The position numbers were made by a program, and so were the translations under genes. Below, piece after piece: positions 35,331-44,553 of a DNA stretch of 64,000 nucleotides. The stretch comes from a virus. Numbering within the stretch: the first letter of the stretch is position 1; each line of letters begins with the position of its first letter. The notes beneath the pieces are model-generated. The model saw nothing but the letters and a program-made list of their open reading frames with translations, was not told the DNA's origin and made no database searches. Location of the stretch: IMG/VR virus record IMGVR_UViG_3300033997_000243, positions 124,001 to 188,000 of that record; one strand, 5' to 3'.

Positions 35331-35859
35331 AACTAACTTTAGATTCCATGTTTTGTAATTCAACCAAGGTTGACCAAGATCTTTCATAAATAGCCCGTAC
35401 AAGATCCATATGTTGTTTTCCAGTCAGATTGTTCAAACAGATTTCATCTTTGGCCGGAAAATCTCGCCAGCCGCTATTAATGTGCTGATATATTCCGATT
35501 GGTTCATGCTTACTTATGTAGGTAAAGGCTTCCAATTTGAATCGCCAACATTTATCCATGTACCAGACAACAGGATATTCTGGATGCAACGCTTCAATAA
35601 GAATAATCGGTTTTCCGTTTGGATCTACTGATAGCGATATACAATTGTTTTTATCGCCGACAGCCCAATGAGGAACGTAATGTTCGTTTGCAAAACGAAT
35701 TTCAGCACGTTCAATATCGACCAGCATTTTAATGTAGAATGCTTCTAACTGTTTGCGAATTTTTCTACGACCGAGAAATTTTTGTATGCCGTAAGCAATC
35801 AAACAAATAATACCAAAGGCAAATGAAAGCAGTAGACCTGACTGAATTAATTTTTCCAT
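35323..35859 (-). CDS. Membrane-anchored hypothetical protein
   Basis: 178 residues, ATG preceded by AGGAAAGT. One membrane segment (about 8-25, LLLSFAFGIICLIAYGI) followed by a basic stretch (RRKIRKQ), which favours a cytoplasmic body. The soluble part is Trp- and Tyr-rich. No family recognised. Confidence 0.84.
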   Translation of the reverse strand: MEKLIQSGLLLSFAFGIICLIAYGIQKFLGRRKIRKQLEAFYIKMLVDIERAEIRFANEHYVPHWAVGDKNNCISLSVDPNGKPIILIEALHPEYPVVWYMDKCWRFKLEAFTYISKHEPIGIYQHINSGWRDFPAKDEICLNNLTGKQHMDLVRAIYERSWSTLVELQNMESKVSYA

Positions 35860-35860
35860 A

Positions 35861-37015
35861 TTACTTTCCTATGTCAGTAAAGCAAACTTTTCTGTCCAAA
35901 TCAAATTCTTTTGAAAAGTGACTCTCAATCATTTCCATAGTGAATGGGACAAGTTTACCTATTGGATAATTTTTTGAATCCGCATGATAGCCGTGAACAC
36001 ATTTTGGTATTCTGTGAGTTTTCCTCGATACATCTATGTACTCACCTTCGACTTTTGAAATGCCAGAGAATCGTTGTACATCATAGCGCTCATGTTTTTG
36101 TAACGCATGTTCAGCATAAGCAATGTTAAGAAACGCTGTTCTGCACAAATATTCTGGCCCCATTGCTTGCCAAACATTGTTTGGTCTGTAAGGATTCTGA
36201 TCCGGCATCCAAGATTCATGATGCACTAAAGAACATGCCAATTTCATAGCCATCATGCAACGATGATTTAGTTCAGTGAATTCGCAATGAGTTGTAGTTT
36301 GTCTGTCATTTTCAAATTCACGGGATAGCAAACGCTCCATAGTATAGAACGCTTCGATTTTACGCAACCACGAATTTGTTTCATCTACATTCGGTACGTA
36401 TTTTTGAGCAAACGAAGTGTCACCCAAAGAATAATACAATTCGTTTTGTACAATGCCAAAATGTTGATCTTCGCCAGTTGAGAACAAACAAAACTGCAAA
36501 TTGTTATCCGCATCTACTAAACGTATTCTATAGATGATTTGAGATTCAGCCGGAGTTAAACCATGCTTTAATTTGTGCAGCACAACTTTTGAGGTTGTCC
36601 ATTTATGTTTTCCAGTTAACTTAGAAAATTGATCAAACAAATTATCTGGAAGAGCATCAAGAACCATTGACCTGCTTTCGGTAATGTAAAATAAATTTTC
36701 GTAGCTTAACCTGTGAGAATCTAATTTGGCTACGCTGTATGCTTCAGAAATAGCATGATTGATTCTCATATCAATAAACTCATGCGCGGAATTTGGAATA
36801 TCAAGCGCAAATTCCTGAAGAAATCTTTTTCGCAAGCTCAATACACTTGAACAAGTTGAGTCAGCTAAAACTGTTATCAAAGCTTGTTCAATAGTAAACT
36901 TAGGATCTAAGGAATTTTTCTGAATATTTTTCGCTTTCTCAAAAACGAAATTCAACCAATTATTTAAAAAATTGGACAGTTGTTGTGTAAGTGAATTGGT
37001 GTGAAGGTTAAACAT
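35861..37015 (-). CDS. Large hypothetical protein
   Basis: 384 residues, ATG preceded by AAGGATTAA. Helical N-terminal 130 residues, then mixed. His-rich segments (HHESW, TTTHCEF, CVHGYHADS) do not form a known metal motif. No family recognised. Confidence 0.88.
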   Translation of the reverse strand: MFNLHTNSLTQQLSNFLNNWLNFVFEKAKNIQKNSLDPKFTIEQALITVLADSTCSSVLSLRKRFLQEFALDIPNSAHEFIDMRINHAISEAYSVAKLDSHRLSYENLFYITESRSMVLDALPDNLFDQFSKLTGKHKWTTSKVVLHKLKHGLTPAESQIIYRIRLVDADNNLQFCLFSTGEDQHFGIVQNELYYSLGDTSFAQKYVPNVDETNSWLRKIEAFYTMERLLSREFENDRQTTTHCEFTELNHRCMMAMKLACSLVHHESWMPDQNPYRPNNVWQAMGPEYLCRTAFLNIAYAEHALQKHERYDVQRFSGISKVEGEYIDVSRKTHRIPKCVHGYHADSKNYPIGKLVPFTMEMIESHFSKEFDLDRKVCFTDIGK

Positions 37016-37018
37016 AAT

Positions 37019-37168
37019 TTAATCCTTAATAGGTCGAATACAAACATTGTCAGGGTTCATTTGGAGATCCGCTACTGTAAGACAGTCAGGTTCCAAATTT
37101 TGGTTATAGTGAAAAGCACACAAGCATAAAGCAACTATAGCAAGCGCTGATATTAATTTCGCTTTCAT
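37019..37168 (-). CDS. Small exported or membrane peptide
   Basis: 49 residues starting MKAKLISALAIVALCLCAF; AAAGGTAAG precedes the ATG at 37168. N-terminal signal-like segment (about 4-19) with two cysteines at its end, then a short acidic tail with two more cysteines. A lipoprotein start is possible but no clear lipobox (L-x-G/A-C). No family recognised. Confidence 0.7.
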   Translation of the reverse strand: MKAKLISALAIVALCLCAFHYNQNLEPDCLTVADLQMNPDNVCIRPIKD

Positions 37169-37172
37169 AATC

Positions 37173-37898
37173 TTACCTTTTATGATTGACAAAAGAAGCT
37201 TCAAGACTGTTACATTTTAAATCAGCAATTTGATCAATCATTTGTTGATATGTGTTCAAATGTTGTACGCAGTGACAAGAATATGCAAAATACTTCTTAC
37301 CTGTCTGGTACTCACTATACTTGACAGCAGATTCAGTTAAATACATATCACGGTATAAATAATTATCTTGCGTAAACGTAAATAACTCACCTAATTTTGG
37401 AGTTGCTTCTTGCTCGTCAAAAACAACTACACCTTCCCAATAGACTTTTCCAGCGTGTTTGACTTTAGTTGGCTTATCTTTTGGATCGTCTACGTTACAA
37501 ATCCAATTTAGTGCACGTTTCCACCAAGGATTTTCTGGTGCTTGACTTACATAAATTTCTTCGTTTCTCTGAATGCGTTCAAGAATACGCATGGTGTAGT
37601 TAGAAGAATTTGTGGTCAATGGCACTAAAGGTTTTTTAACCAAAGTAATTTTAATGCAGCCCATGTCAGGTTCGACTAATTCAATACGGCATTCTCCCCA
37701 ACCAAGACCTAGATAGTTTGTTTCTATGTAACTCTTATTCGCAAGAATACCTCTGTAAGTCGGAGTATTGTTATTAAAATAAATGCTTATTTCTGAATCA
37801 TCAATAGAAGTTTCTCGCGCTAACGCAAAGAAACGATCATCCATGACTTCAATAGTGGTTTTAGCTGAAGTATCACATAAATTTGATGGCTTAAACAT
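37173..37898 (-). CDS. Hypothetical protein with GW beta module
   Basis: 241 residues, ATG preceded by GGAGATATA. LGLGWGECRIELVEPDMG, then CIKITL, repeats the module seen in the proteins at 17727 and 23480, again after an N-terminal helix. The C-terminal half contains KVYWEGVVVFDEQE and a Cys/His pair (YSCHC). Function unknown. Confidence 0.85.
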   Translation of the reverse strand: MFKPSNLCDTSAKTTIEVMDDRFFALARETSIDDSEISIYFNNNTPTYRGILANKSYIETNYLGLGWGECRIELVEPDMGCIKITLVKKPLVPLTTNSSNYTMRILERIQRNEEIYVSQAPENPWWKRALNWICNVDDPKDKPTKVKHAGKVYWEGVVVFDEQEATPKLGELFTFTQDNYLYRDMYLTESAVKYSEYQTGKKYFAYSCHCVQHLNTYQQMIDQIADLKCNSLEASFVNHKR

Positions 37899-38649
37899 CT
37901 ATATCTCCAAATAGTTGTAATTCCGAAAACAAACCAAGATCAACCAATTTTACCATAGCGCTTTTTCTGCTGTTTGGTTTAGGTTTACCTACTTTTGGTC
38001 GGGTGAAATTCCAATTGCGTACACAATCTATTTCAAACTCGCCTGAATTTAATTGTCTACGTGCATCATTCAAAGTCATGATGTGGGATCTTACTTTGAC
38101 TGTTCTCTCTAAAGCAACTGGAATAAAATTGTCTAGTTCAGGCCAATCAATAAATCCAATATTTAGCCAGTGATTAACACAACTTCCTTTAGGCCATACT
38201 TTTGATTCACGCTCTAAATAAAACATTTTTGTTTGGCCGGTAGAAGAACTTAATTCGGCTCCCATGTCATAAAGTTTGGCCCAACAATTATCAATATGAT
38301 GTTTTGGTAATAACCAATAAGTTTGATCGATATGTTGTATAGCACTAACAAAACTTTGGGCAGATTCACCACTAAAACAAAATGCAGCAGCATAAAAATT
38401 GTCTTTACGGTAATGATCTTTATTATTAAAAGGAATAACTATGGCCTTCATTTCCACAGCATGTTCAAAAGAATTACCGCTTGCACACTCTTTAGAAATA
38501 TGTACGCAAATAACTTCGTTTGATTTGCTGCTATTCTTTCGCACAATCGGAATAAATGCAACAGGACTGACTGAGTACGAAATTGGTATTACAACAGACT
38601 TGTGTATTGAAGGTAACACATCCTGTTTATTAAGATTCATATAATACAT
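37891..38649 (-). CDS. Hypothetical protein
   Basis: 252 residues; ATG preceded by AGGGAATCTT. Soluble, with strands ISYSVSPVAFIPIV and ICVHISKE in the first 60 residues. Overlaps the downstream gene by 8 bp. No family recognised. Confidence 0.86.
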   Translation of the reverse strand: MYYMNLNKQDVLPSIHKSVVIPISYSVSPVAFIPIVRKNSSKSNEVICVHISKECASGNSFEHAVEMKAIVIPFNNKDHYRKDNFYAAAFCFSGESAQSFVSAIQHIDQTYWLLPKHHIDNCWAKLYDMGAELSSSTGQTKMFYLERESKVWPKGSCVNHWLNIGFIDWPELDNFIPVALERTVKVRSHIMTLNDARRQLNSGEFEIDCVRNWNFTRPKVGKPKPNSRKSAMVKLVDLGLFSELQLFGDIDV

Positions 38650-38657
38650 AAGATTCC

Positions 38658-39068
38658 CTAGAAAGGCGATTTGCCTCTACTATTAAACCAAATCAAAATC
38701 ATGTTCATTGTTAGTGATATATCGCCAACGTCAGGATCTGCAATGGTCACAAGTGCATCATTTGGCCCGTGAGTTCCGGCCAATAAAATATTTTGATAGA
38801 TCTGCGAAAAGAAGGTTTCAAGTTGCGGAGTTATCACCGAAGGTTCACGTAATATCGGTAACATATCAAGCCAGTAAAGAACGTAGCCACCGTTCAAACG
38901 AAGTAAAACTGGATTGTAGTTCTTGACACCACCGCTTATAAATTTTCCATCACGAATTTTCTTTTGCATGTATTTGGCACAAGGCCACGAACCTTCCACC
39001 CAACCTAAACGAAGTGCAAAAGACTTCGCGTAGGCCAGAAGAAAGTCGTTGAGTGTACGCTCAACCAT
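38658..39068 (-). CDS. Hypothetical protein
   Basis: 136 residues. The ATG at 39068 overlaps the upstream stop by 8 bp and has GGAAACG before it; a GTG four codons upstream lacks a site. The segment VEGSWPCAKYM near the N-terminus recalls NYGSWPKIMKM in the protein at 45594, too short to claim homology. No family recognised. Confidence 0.83.
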   Translation of the reverse strand: MVERTLNDFLLAYAKSFALRLGWVEGSWPCAKYMQKKIRDGKFISGGVKNYNPVLLRLNGGYVLYWLDMLPILREPSVITPQLETFFSQIYQNILLAGTHGPNDALVTIADPDVGDISLTMNMILIWFNSRGKSPF

Positions 39069-39894
39069 TTTCGTTTCCACGATAGTTTTCTGGATCGTTA
39101 AACAATTGACTTGGCGAAAACAGACCTAAAGAAATCAAATGTTTGTATGTTTTGTACTGTGTGTTCAGAATGTCGAAAAGCTCTACAGGACAATCCATCT
39201 TTTGCATTGCATCACCATCCTCCAGCATCTTTAAAAAGTGTGCAATTGGTTTTGGTCGTCTTTTCTCAAAATCAAGAGACATTCTTTCATAGGTCTGACT
39301 GAACCATGAACTTCTTTTTTTGAGCAGATCTGCATCTATATAGCCGACCTTTTTACAAAAGCTGGCGGAAACCGTTGTAAGATCTTCACGAAAGTACGGA
39401 TGATTTTCATTAGCAAATTCAATTGCATACATTGACATTATGTTGTCAGTGTCCATTACATCAGTACACGAATAAATCGGAAGTTCATTGTGCTGCATTA
39501 GATATTGCCAATACATAACAAAGGTATCTGTTTCCCGATACATTGTATCTGCCTTGTTGATGATCTCGCAGAAAGTTCGTCCAATAGAATCTAGGTTAAC
39601 TGATTCTGGCTGCAACTTGAAAGCACTTGCATCAAATTTAAAATGCGTACCCATTACTCTGTCCAACAGACTAGGGCAATCTTCACGATAAAGATCAGTC
39701 ATGTCAGCAGAAAAATACATAGTAGTTGGTTGCGTTGGTTGCGTTGGTTGCGTAGCTTGCGTAGCTTGCGTTGGTTGCGTAGCTTGCTTGCCAATAGACT
39801 TTTCGACAGGCAACCAGACAATTGGCAAAGTCATTCTGTTACTCAAGCCAATTAACTGAATTCCAGATCCTGCGGCTGTAGCTAAATTTTTCAT
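39061..39894 (-). CDS. Hypothetical protein with QxT tripeptide repeat
   Basis: 277 residues, ATG preceded by GAGGAAGCG. Residues about 36-56 are seven tripeptides QAT or QPT encoded by a 9-bp DNA repeat, making a flexible hinge between an N-terminal strand and a helical remainder. No family recognised. Repeat slippage would vary its length in steps of three residues. Confidence 0.86.
   Translation of the reverse strand: MKNLATAAGSGIQLIGLSNRMTLPIVWLPVEKSIGKQATQPTQATQATQPTQPTQPTTMYFSADMTDLYREDCPSLLDRVMGTHFKFDASAFKLQPESVNLDSIGRTFCEIINKADTMYRETDTFVMYWQYLMQHNELPIYSCTDVMDTDNIMSMYAIEFANENHPYFREDLTTVSASFCKKVGYIDADLLKKRSSWFSQTYERMSLDFEKRRPKPIAHFLKMLEDGDAMQKMDCPVELFDILNTQYKTYKHLISLGLFSPSQLFNDPENYRGNENG
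39725..39787 (-). repeat. 9-bp tandem repeat inside a gene
   Basis: Seven perfect or one-variant copies of GTTGGTTGC or GTAGCTTGC on the plus strand, four and three of each, in phase with the reading frame of the 277-residue protein. Units keep reading frame, so changes in copy number should be tolerated. Confidence 0.95.
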
Positions 39895-40076
39895 AACGCT
39901 TCCTCAAAATTTTGTTGGTACTCAGATTTTGTCAAATATTGCTGACCTACTAAACAATTGCCTTCGGAATCTAACGTGTGATACAAAAATCCGTTAGCAA
40001 AAAGCTCAGTAACCTTTCCAACCTGATTTGCACAAATTTGAAAAGTATGGCCAAGTTTTAAAATTGCATTACTCAT
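39891..40076 (-). CDS. Small SH3-like protein
   Basis: 61 residues, ATG preceded by GAGATAATC, overlapping the next gene by 4 bp (ATGA). Pattern LGHTFQI, GKVTELF, GFLYHTL suggests a small barrel. No family recognised. Confidence 0.78.
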   Translation of the reverse strand: MSNAILKLGHTFQICANQVGKVTELFANGFLYHTLDSEGNCLVGQQYLTKSEYQQNFEEAL

Positions 40077-40088
40077 TGATTATCTCGC

Positions 40089-40184
40089 TTATGGTGATAT
40101 AGTTCCCAACCAAAAACCAAAGCACAGACCAACAACGCAGACCACGGAAAATATTACTCTTTCCTTCCCACTCATTTTAATCAT
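40089..40184 (-). CDS. Small single-pass membrane peptide
   Basis: 31 residues, ATG at 40184 preceded by AAGGGAAAG at ideal spacing. Charged start (MIKMSGKER) then one hydrophobic segment to the end. It fills the gap between two genes. Short membrane peptides of this kind are common in phage operons; no role can be assigned. Confidence 0.65.
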   Translation of the reverse strand: MIKMSGKERVIFSVVCVVGLCFGFWLGTISP

Positions 40185-40195
40185 ATCTTTCCCTT

Positions 40196-40206
40196 TGATT
40201 TACAGT
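40196..40206 (-). repeat. Post-stop motif ACTGTAAATCA, copy 3
   Basis: Third copy, directly after the TAA that ends the 201-residue gene, and overlapping the ribosome site region of the small membrane peptide. Confidence 0.5.
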
Positions 40207-40812
40207 TTAGGTCTTTACTACATTTTCGTCATGTGCTGGAATTGAAGTCCAAATGCCAGTAATAACTTTTGAAGCACGATCAGTATAAATCACTGAAAGC
40301 CGATCTGTCTTTTTGCTGCACTTACGTTCCAGCATTTTAAACGGATTCAGCTTGGTGACATCATTTAGTTCGTGTAGATTTACCAAAACTTCTATACGTG
40401 CATCAAACTTTGTACACAGCTTTAAATCTACGTGCAGCGCAACAACCGGAAATTCGTGAGCGTCAAAGGATCTTGTTTTGGCTGTTACAGAATAACTGAC
40501 CTCTTTAATAACACGATCAATCCATTGAACCGCAATCCCACTTTCTACAACAGGCAAATGTACTGTAAGACTAAACTTAACTTTAGCACTCAAACTTTGC
40601 ATGTACTTAAGAATACGGTTTTGTTTTTCCAGTAGATCAACAGTGTTCTCGTACACACGTTTTTGGTACTGCATAAAATCAGAATCGAGTTTATGCCACT
40701 CAGCAGTCCCACAACCACATGAAGCAAAAGGCGCTGCAATTTCATGTTGGATAAGTTGATTGCAGGTTGTACATACACCAACACGCTTTAAAACACTTTG
40801 TATATCTTCCAT
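40207..40812 (-). CDS. Putative zinc-ribbon protein
   Basis: 201 residues, ATG preceded by AAGGCGAAT. CTTC at about 14-17 and SCGCG at about 31-35 could form a zinc ribbon at the N-terminus, and the remainder is alpha/beta with strands KFSLTVHLP and VVALHVDL. Role unknown; nucleic-acid binding is possible. Confidence 0.85.
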   Translation of the reverse strand: MEDIQSVLKRVGVCTTCNQLIQHEIAAPFASCGCGTAEWHKLDSDFMQYQKRVYENTVDLLEKQNRILKYMQSLSAKVKFSLTVHLPVVESGIAVQWIDRVIKEVSYSVTAKTRSFDAHEFPVVALHVDLKLCTKFDARIEVLVNLHELNDVTKLNPFKMLERKCSKKTDRLSVIYTDRASKVITGIWTSIPAHDENVVKT

Positions 40813-40813
40813 T

Positions 40814-40987
40814 TTAATTCGCCTTATTTCTGTTGTCTTTTATTTCAAAACGGTTTCTACCTGACTCAATATCCTCCAACACTTCTTTAAGTGCCTTTAC
40901 TTCTTCAAGATCTTTGAGTGGGAAATAAATACCGTCCTTACCAATAACAAACTTTCCGTTTGCTTTCTTCCAACCAATTTCTGCCAT
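40814..40987 (-). CDS. Small hypothetical protein
   Basis: 57 residues starting MAEIGWKKANG at 40987, 4 bp after the upstream stop; a longer frame overlaps the neighbour by 40 bp. Ends in a charged helix (VKALKEVLEDIESGRNRFEI). Weak ribosome site (TTGGTAAT). No family recognised. Confidence 0.72.
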   Translation of the reverse strand: MAEIGWKKANGKFVIGKDGIYFPLKDLEEVKALKEVLEDIESGRNRFEIKDNRNKAN

Positions 40988-40991
40988 AAGA

Positions 40992-42074
40992 TTACCAATC
41001 AGTAATAGGTCTTTTAGGATTTTCTTTGACAATAGGAGTTAGCTTGAACTTTACTTCATTCGTATTTCTGCGTAAGTTAACTTCAATTTCAAAATAGGCT
41101 AAATATATCAAATCTCCCAAATGGAAATATACTTGCGCTCTTTCTATATGAGAAAATGACTGATCTTCGTGTGCAACTTTTTCATAAGCAACTGAAGGCA
41201 GACTAAATACAAACCTTTTATAGCCCATCGGATGCACGTTAATAGGTAAAGCAATTTCTCGCTTTTCCAGATAATCCAGATAACAAAACCAAAAGCGTAC
41301 AAGGTCATAGTCACTAAAATAAATGTTATCGAACATTGCTTTTACGTGAGCGGTTGCTGTAGTAAAGTCTAAATGATCATAATCACGCGCTTTAGCACAC
41401 AGATCATTTACCTTACTACGGAAACAATTGGTAAAATATGACTGGCCTGTCAGCCAATGAAGCTTAGGGCTTCCCTCCACTTCTATCAAAGATTTTATAT
41501 CGACCACCGAATTGATAGTGCCTGTACTTACAAGCATTTGAGCTAGTAAGCTTTCCACCGTTTTCTGCAAAAATGTATCTGACTTGGCATCCATATGTTC
41601 GATAGCTTTTGAAGCCTCAGTCAGATTTATATCAACTGAATGCAATTTACGTTTTTGCTGGCGAGTTAAATTTTTACTAATAGAGTTTTTGTCAGTGTCC
41701 TCCATATAATAAATATCGCCAAACACACAAAGTTTCTTCAAGCAAAACCAAAACACTTCATCTACAATAGCGCCGTCCTCGAAAACAAATGAGATAGGTC
41801 TTTGGCTTTGCATGTGTATTGGAATAAAGAGCTTTTCACGATCAAGAAAAACAGTGGAAGTCTCTACATTAGATGAAGGCATCGAAACACTGAATGTAAT
41901 AGTGTCTCCATCCTCAGCTATTCCCATTTCCGCCCAAACATAAGTTGAGTTATCTGCCTGAGTTACTTTCGTAGTTAAATAAGATGCGTATCTGACACGC
42001 AATTCATCAACAATGCGATTTAAAATATGAAGCCACTCTTCTTCCAGAGCAAACAGCCGAATTATCTTTGACAT
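40992..42074 (-). CDS. Hypothetical protein
   Basis: 360 residues, ATG preceded by GGAGTAATCT. Mixed fold: beta-rich first third with several acidic loops, helical middle, then strands near the end (QVYFHLGDLIYLAYFEIEVNL). No family recognised. Confidence 0.88.
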   Translation of the reverse strand: MSKIIRLFALEEEWLHILNRIVDELRVRYASYLTTKVTQADNSTYVWAEMGIAEDGDTITFSVSMPSSNVETSTVFLDREKLFIPIHMQSQRPISFVFEDGAIVDEVFWFCLKKLCVFGDIYYMEDTDKNSISKNLTRQQKRKLHSVDINLTEASKAIEHMDAKSDTFLQKTVESLLAQMLVSTGTINSVVDIKSLIEVEGSPKLHWLTGQSYFTNCFRSKVNDLCAKARDYDHLDFTTATAHVKAMFDNIYFSDYDLVRFWFCYLDYLEKREIALPINVHPMGYKRFVFSLPSVAYEKVAHEDQSFSHIERAQVYFHLGDLIYLAYFEIEVNLRRNTNEVKFKLTPIVKENPKRPITDW

Positions 42075-42077
42075 AGA

Positions 42078-42542
42078 TTACTCCAATACTTTTATGAAAT
42101 CATTTATTCCGTCATGAATATATTTGACTTCAAAGCCTTTACGTAATAAAAATGTTTTCATTCTTTCGGAATTTTCTGCCTCAACAATCAAAGCTTCATA
42201 GCCAGCTTGTTTGACCATAACTTCAAGTTCGGCCAAAAAGTTTGTGAATATGCCTTGGCCGCGCATTTCCTCATACACATTAATGTGAGTTAAAGAAACG
42301 GCTTTTAGTCCACGACCTTTATACGCATTTTTACTGGTGCGTAAATACAGTGAAAAATTTTCTTCATGGAACCAGCTTTCCGCAGGAAGAACTGAATCCA
42401 GATTTGAAGTCAAAAACTTTTTAATAGCTTCCATAGGAGCCTCACTTGTTTTTGGTTCGGAAATTATCTCCACTTCACGCGAAGTACCATCTTCAAGGAT
42501 TAGTTTAGTTCCTTCGTGTCCAGCATATAGTTTAGCTTTCAT
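42078..42542 (-). CDS. GNAT-family N-acetyltransferase
   Basis: 154 residues starting MKAKLYAGHEG; AAGGTTAAAG precedes the ATG at 42542. Beta strand SLTHINVYEEMRGQGIF carries the acetyl-CoA motif RGQGIFTNFLAE, followed by EALIVEAENSERMKTFLLRKGF, the usual last strand and helix. A second acetyltransferase, unlike the one at 28098 in sequence. Substrate unknown. Confidence 0.85.
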   Translation of the reverse strand: MKAKLYAGHEGTKLILEDGTSREVEIISEPKTSEAPMEAIKKFLTSNLDSVLPAESWFHEENFSLYLRTSKNAYKGRGLKAVSLTHINVYEEMRGQGIFTNFLAELEVMVKQAGYEALIVEAENSERMKTFLLRKGFEVKYIHDGINDFIKVLE

Positions 42543-43194
42543 CTTTAACCTTGACATCAGGAAAATCGTCGGAGAAACTTTGGTAAATTTTATCGCCAAC
42601 AATATTCAGTGTTGTTGTATGTGCAAAGAATCCACCACCTTCATTTTGTGAAGTAAGCAAAAAAGCATGAGCAGAGAAACTTTTATGCGCTGTGTAGTCT
42701 ATGCAAGTTTTAACCATGCGGCCAGTTGCATCACAATAAATTTCGGCAAAATGTTTTATCAGATCGCAAATACGAAGTCTATGCGCTCCAACTTCAACCA
42801 TCTGATGAACAAAAGTTTCGATTGTACTTACATGAATTTCACGAACAATCGCGGTACATAAAACTTCTTTTTCTTCACCGACCGTAATCTGCATTGCCCA
42901 AAAATTGGCAAGTTTTTCCATTTCTTTTTGTGTCGGTTCACTCAACAACAAAGCACTGATTCTTAATGCGCTTCTTTTATTGAATTCGAGATCCTGAATG
43001 TAGGGCAAATGAATTTTTTCAAAGAAAGCAGCCAAGTCAACGCGAGCTTCCTGAACTATTTTCATTTCATCAGTTAATAAACCGCCAGTTGCATCTATAT
43101 CACGATAGCCAGCAATTGGAGTATTGACCTGCTTAAGCTGTTGAATAAAATGTGCGATTAGTCGCAGTTGAACTTCTTGTTTGGTTTCTAACAT
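42532..43194 (-). CDS. Hypothetical helical protein
   Basis: 220 residues, ATG preceded by AAGGAGTTT. Mostly helical, with a short beta region at the end (GGGFFAHTTTLNIVGDKIY). Overlaps the acetyltransferase gene by 11 bp, implying coupled translation. No family recognised. Confidence 0.86.
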   Translation of the reverse strand: MLETKQEVQLRLIAHFIQQLKQVNTPIAGYRDIDATGGLLTDEMKIVQEARVDLAAFFEKIHLPYIQDLEFNKRSALRISALLLSEPTQKEMEKLANFWAMQITVGEEKEVLCTAIVREIHVSTIETFVHQMVEVGAHRLRICDLIKHFAEIYCDATGRMVKTCIDYTAHKSFSAHAFLLTSQNEGGGFFAHTTTLNIVGDKIYQSFSDDFPDVKVKDES

Positions 43195-43209
43195 AACAAA
43201 CTCCTTAAA

Positions 43210-44547
43210 TTAATGTTTCTTTTCGTTGTCGTGTGCGGCTTTGTGATCTTCTGGACTCAAGGCTACGATACTACCAAAAGAAGTATCAGTCAGTGCAAGA
43301 CCAGATGAATCGAACTCAAAATCTGAATAATGGAAAACATTTTCATTATCCAGATGAATTAATTTGGCACCCGAAAAAGTTGCATTACGCTCAAGAATAT
43401 ACTGTTTGAAATGTTCGTTAATCTCTACAGGCACAGATTCAAGTTCGTAACGAGCTTTCTTTAGAGCAGCTGATTCGTCATAAAATATTTCTGAGTGCTC
43501 TAAAATCAGTTTCGCCGCACGAAATATAAAATACATTTGAGAAGTTGACTGATCCGTATTAGCTAAAACGTGATTCAATTTAGCCTGAATGTGTGGGAAG
43601 GCAGAATCATGTACCAAAACATCAAGCACATAATTCTCGTTAAACGCACAGGTAAACTTAACAACGGTAAAACGATTAAGGCGCTCCAGATCTTCCGCAA
43701 ACTTTTTGTCCTGTTCTTCCGAGCGTTTTGGTTCGCCAGACATCATTTGATTAAATTTAACTTCAGCTAATTCATCTTGAGAACGAAACAAACGGCTTTT
43801 ATCTTGACCGACTCGCGTAGCCCAATCACTAGCTTCTATCAAGGCATCAACAGTAACTCCGCCTTCTGGATTTACTTCAGCTTTGTAGGACAGGCCATCC
43901 AACTTTACATTCACGTTATCGTGATAAACTGAAATAGAATCTTCACGAGTTACAATACGTAAAGCAAAATCTACTTCATCTGTACTTATTGGAAATTTGT
44001 TTGCATTCCAGTGCCGAATAAAACTTGTCTCAGTTTCAGAATCTAAATATTCAAGTTCGGTCAGGTGCTTGATTACAGACTGTTGATCACACGAATACAC
44101 ATAGTAAGAAAGTTGTAGTAATTTTTCAGATAAACTGTCACGAGTTAACTTGCTTTCCAGTAAAGAGGCCAGTTTATTCGCATCAATAACGAATAAAACT
44201 TTATCAACCTTGTGATCAAAGTCCAGACGAATAAGTTGAACTTTACACAAACGAGTAGATAATGACAATTCATACAAAGTGTTTTCCGGTATGTATTCTA
44301 TTTCACCGTAAACATCTGATCCGTTAGGAAGCATACTATCAATGCGTAACGCAGATTCGACTTGAGGCCGCCAATCGCTAACCTGACTTTCATCGAAGTT
44401 TGTCATGGAAATAACGCGAGTCGCTATCCCATGCGCCAATAAAAGAGCAGAGTATAATTCAGCGTTACGTTGGTACGATTCTTCTAATTCGGCTTTTAGT
44501 GCTTGGTTAAAATCTGTTTTGAGTGCGTCAATTATTTTTGTCATCAT
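43210..44547 (-). CDS. Large hypothetical protein
   Basis: 445 residues, ATG preceded by GGAGAAC; ATG ATG at the start leaves a one-codon doubt. Mixed alpha/beta, ending with a His-, Glu- and Lys-rich tail (DHKAAHDNEKKH). No motif recognised. Confidence 0.88.
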   Translation of the reverse strand: MMTKIIDALKTDFNQALKAELEESYQRNAELYSALLLAHGIATRVISMTNFDESQVSDWRPQVESALRIDSMLPNGSDVYGEIEYIPENTLYELSLSTRLCKVQLIRLDFDHKVDKVLFVIDANKLASLLESKLTRDSLSEKLLQLSYYVYSCDQQSVIKHLTELEYLDSETETSFIRHWNANKFPISTDEVDFALRIVTREDSISVYHDNVNVKLDGLSYKAEVNPEGGVTVDALIEASDWATRVGQDKSRLFRSQDELAEVKFNQMMSGEPKRSEEQDKKFAEDLERLNRFTVVKFTCAFNENYVLDVLVHDSAFPHIQAKLNHVLANTDQSTSQMYFIFRAAKLILEHSEIFYDESAALKKARYELESVPVEINEHFKQYILERNATFSGAKLIHLDNENVFHYSDFEFDSSGLALTDTSFGSIVALSPEDHKAAHDNEKKH

Positions 44548-44553
44548 GTTCTC

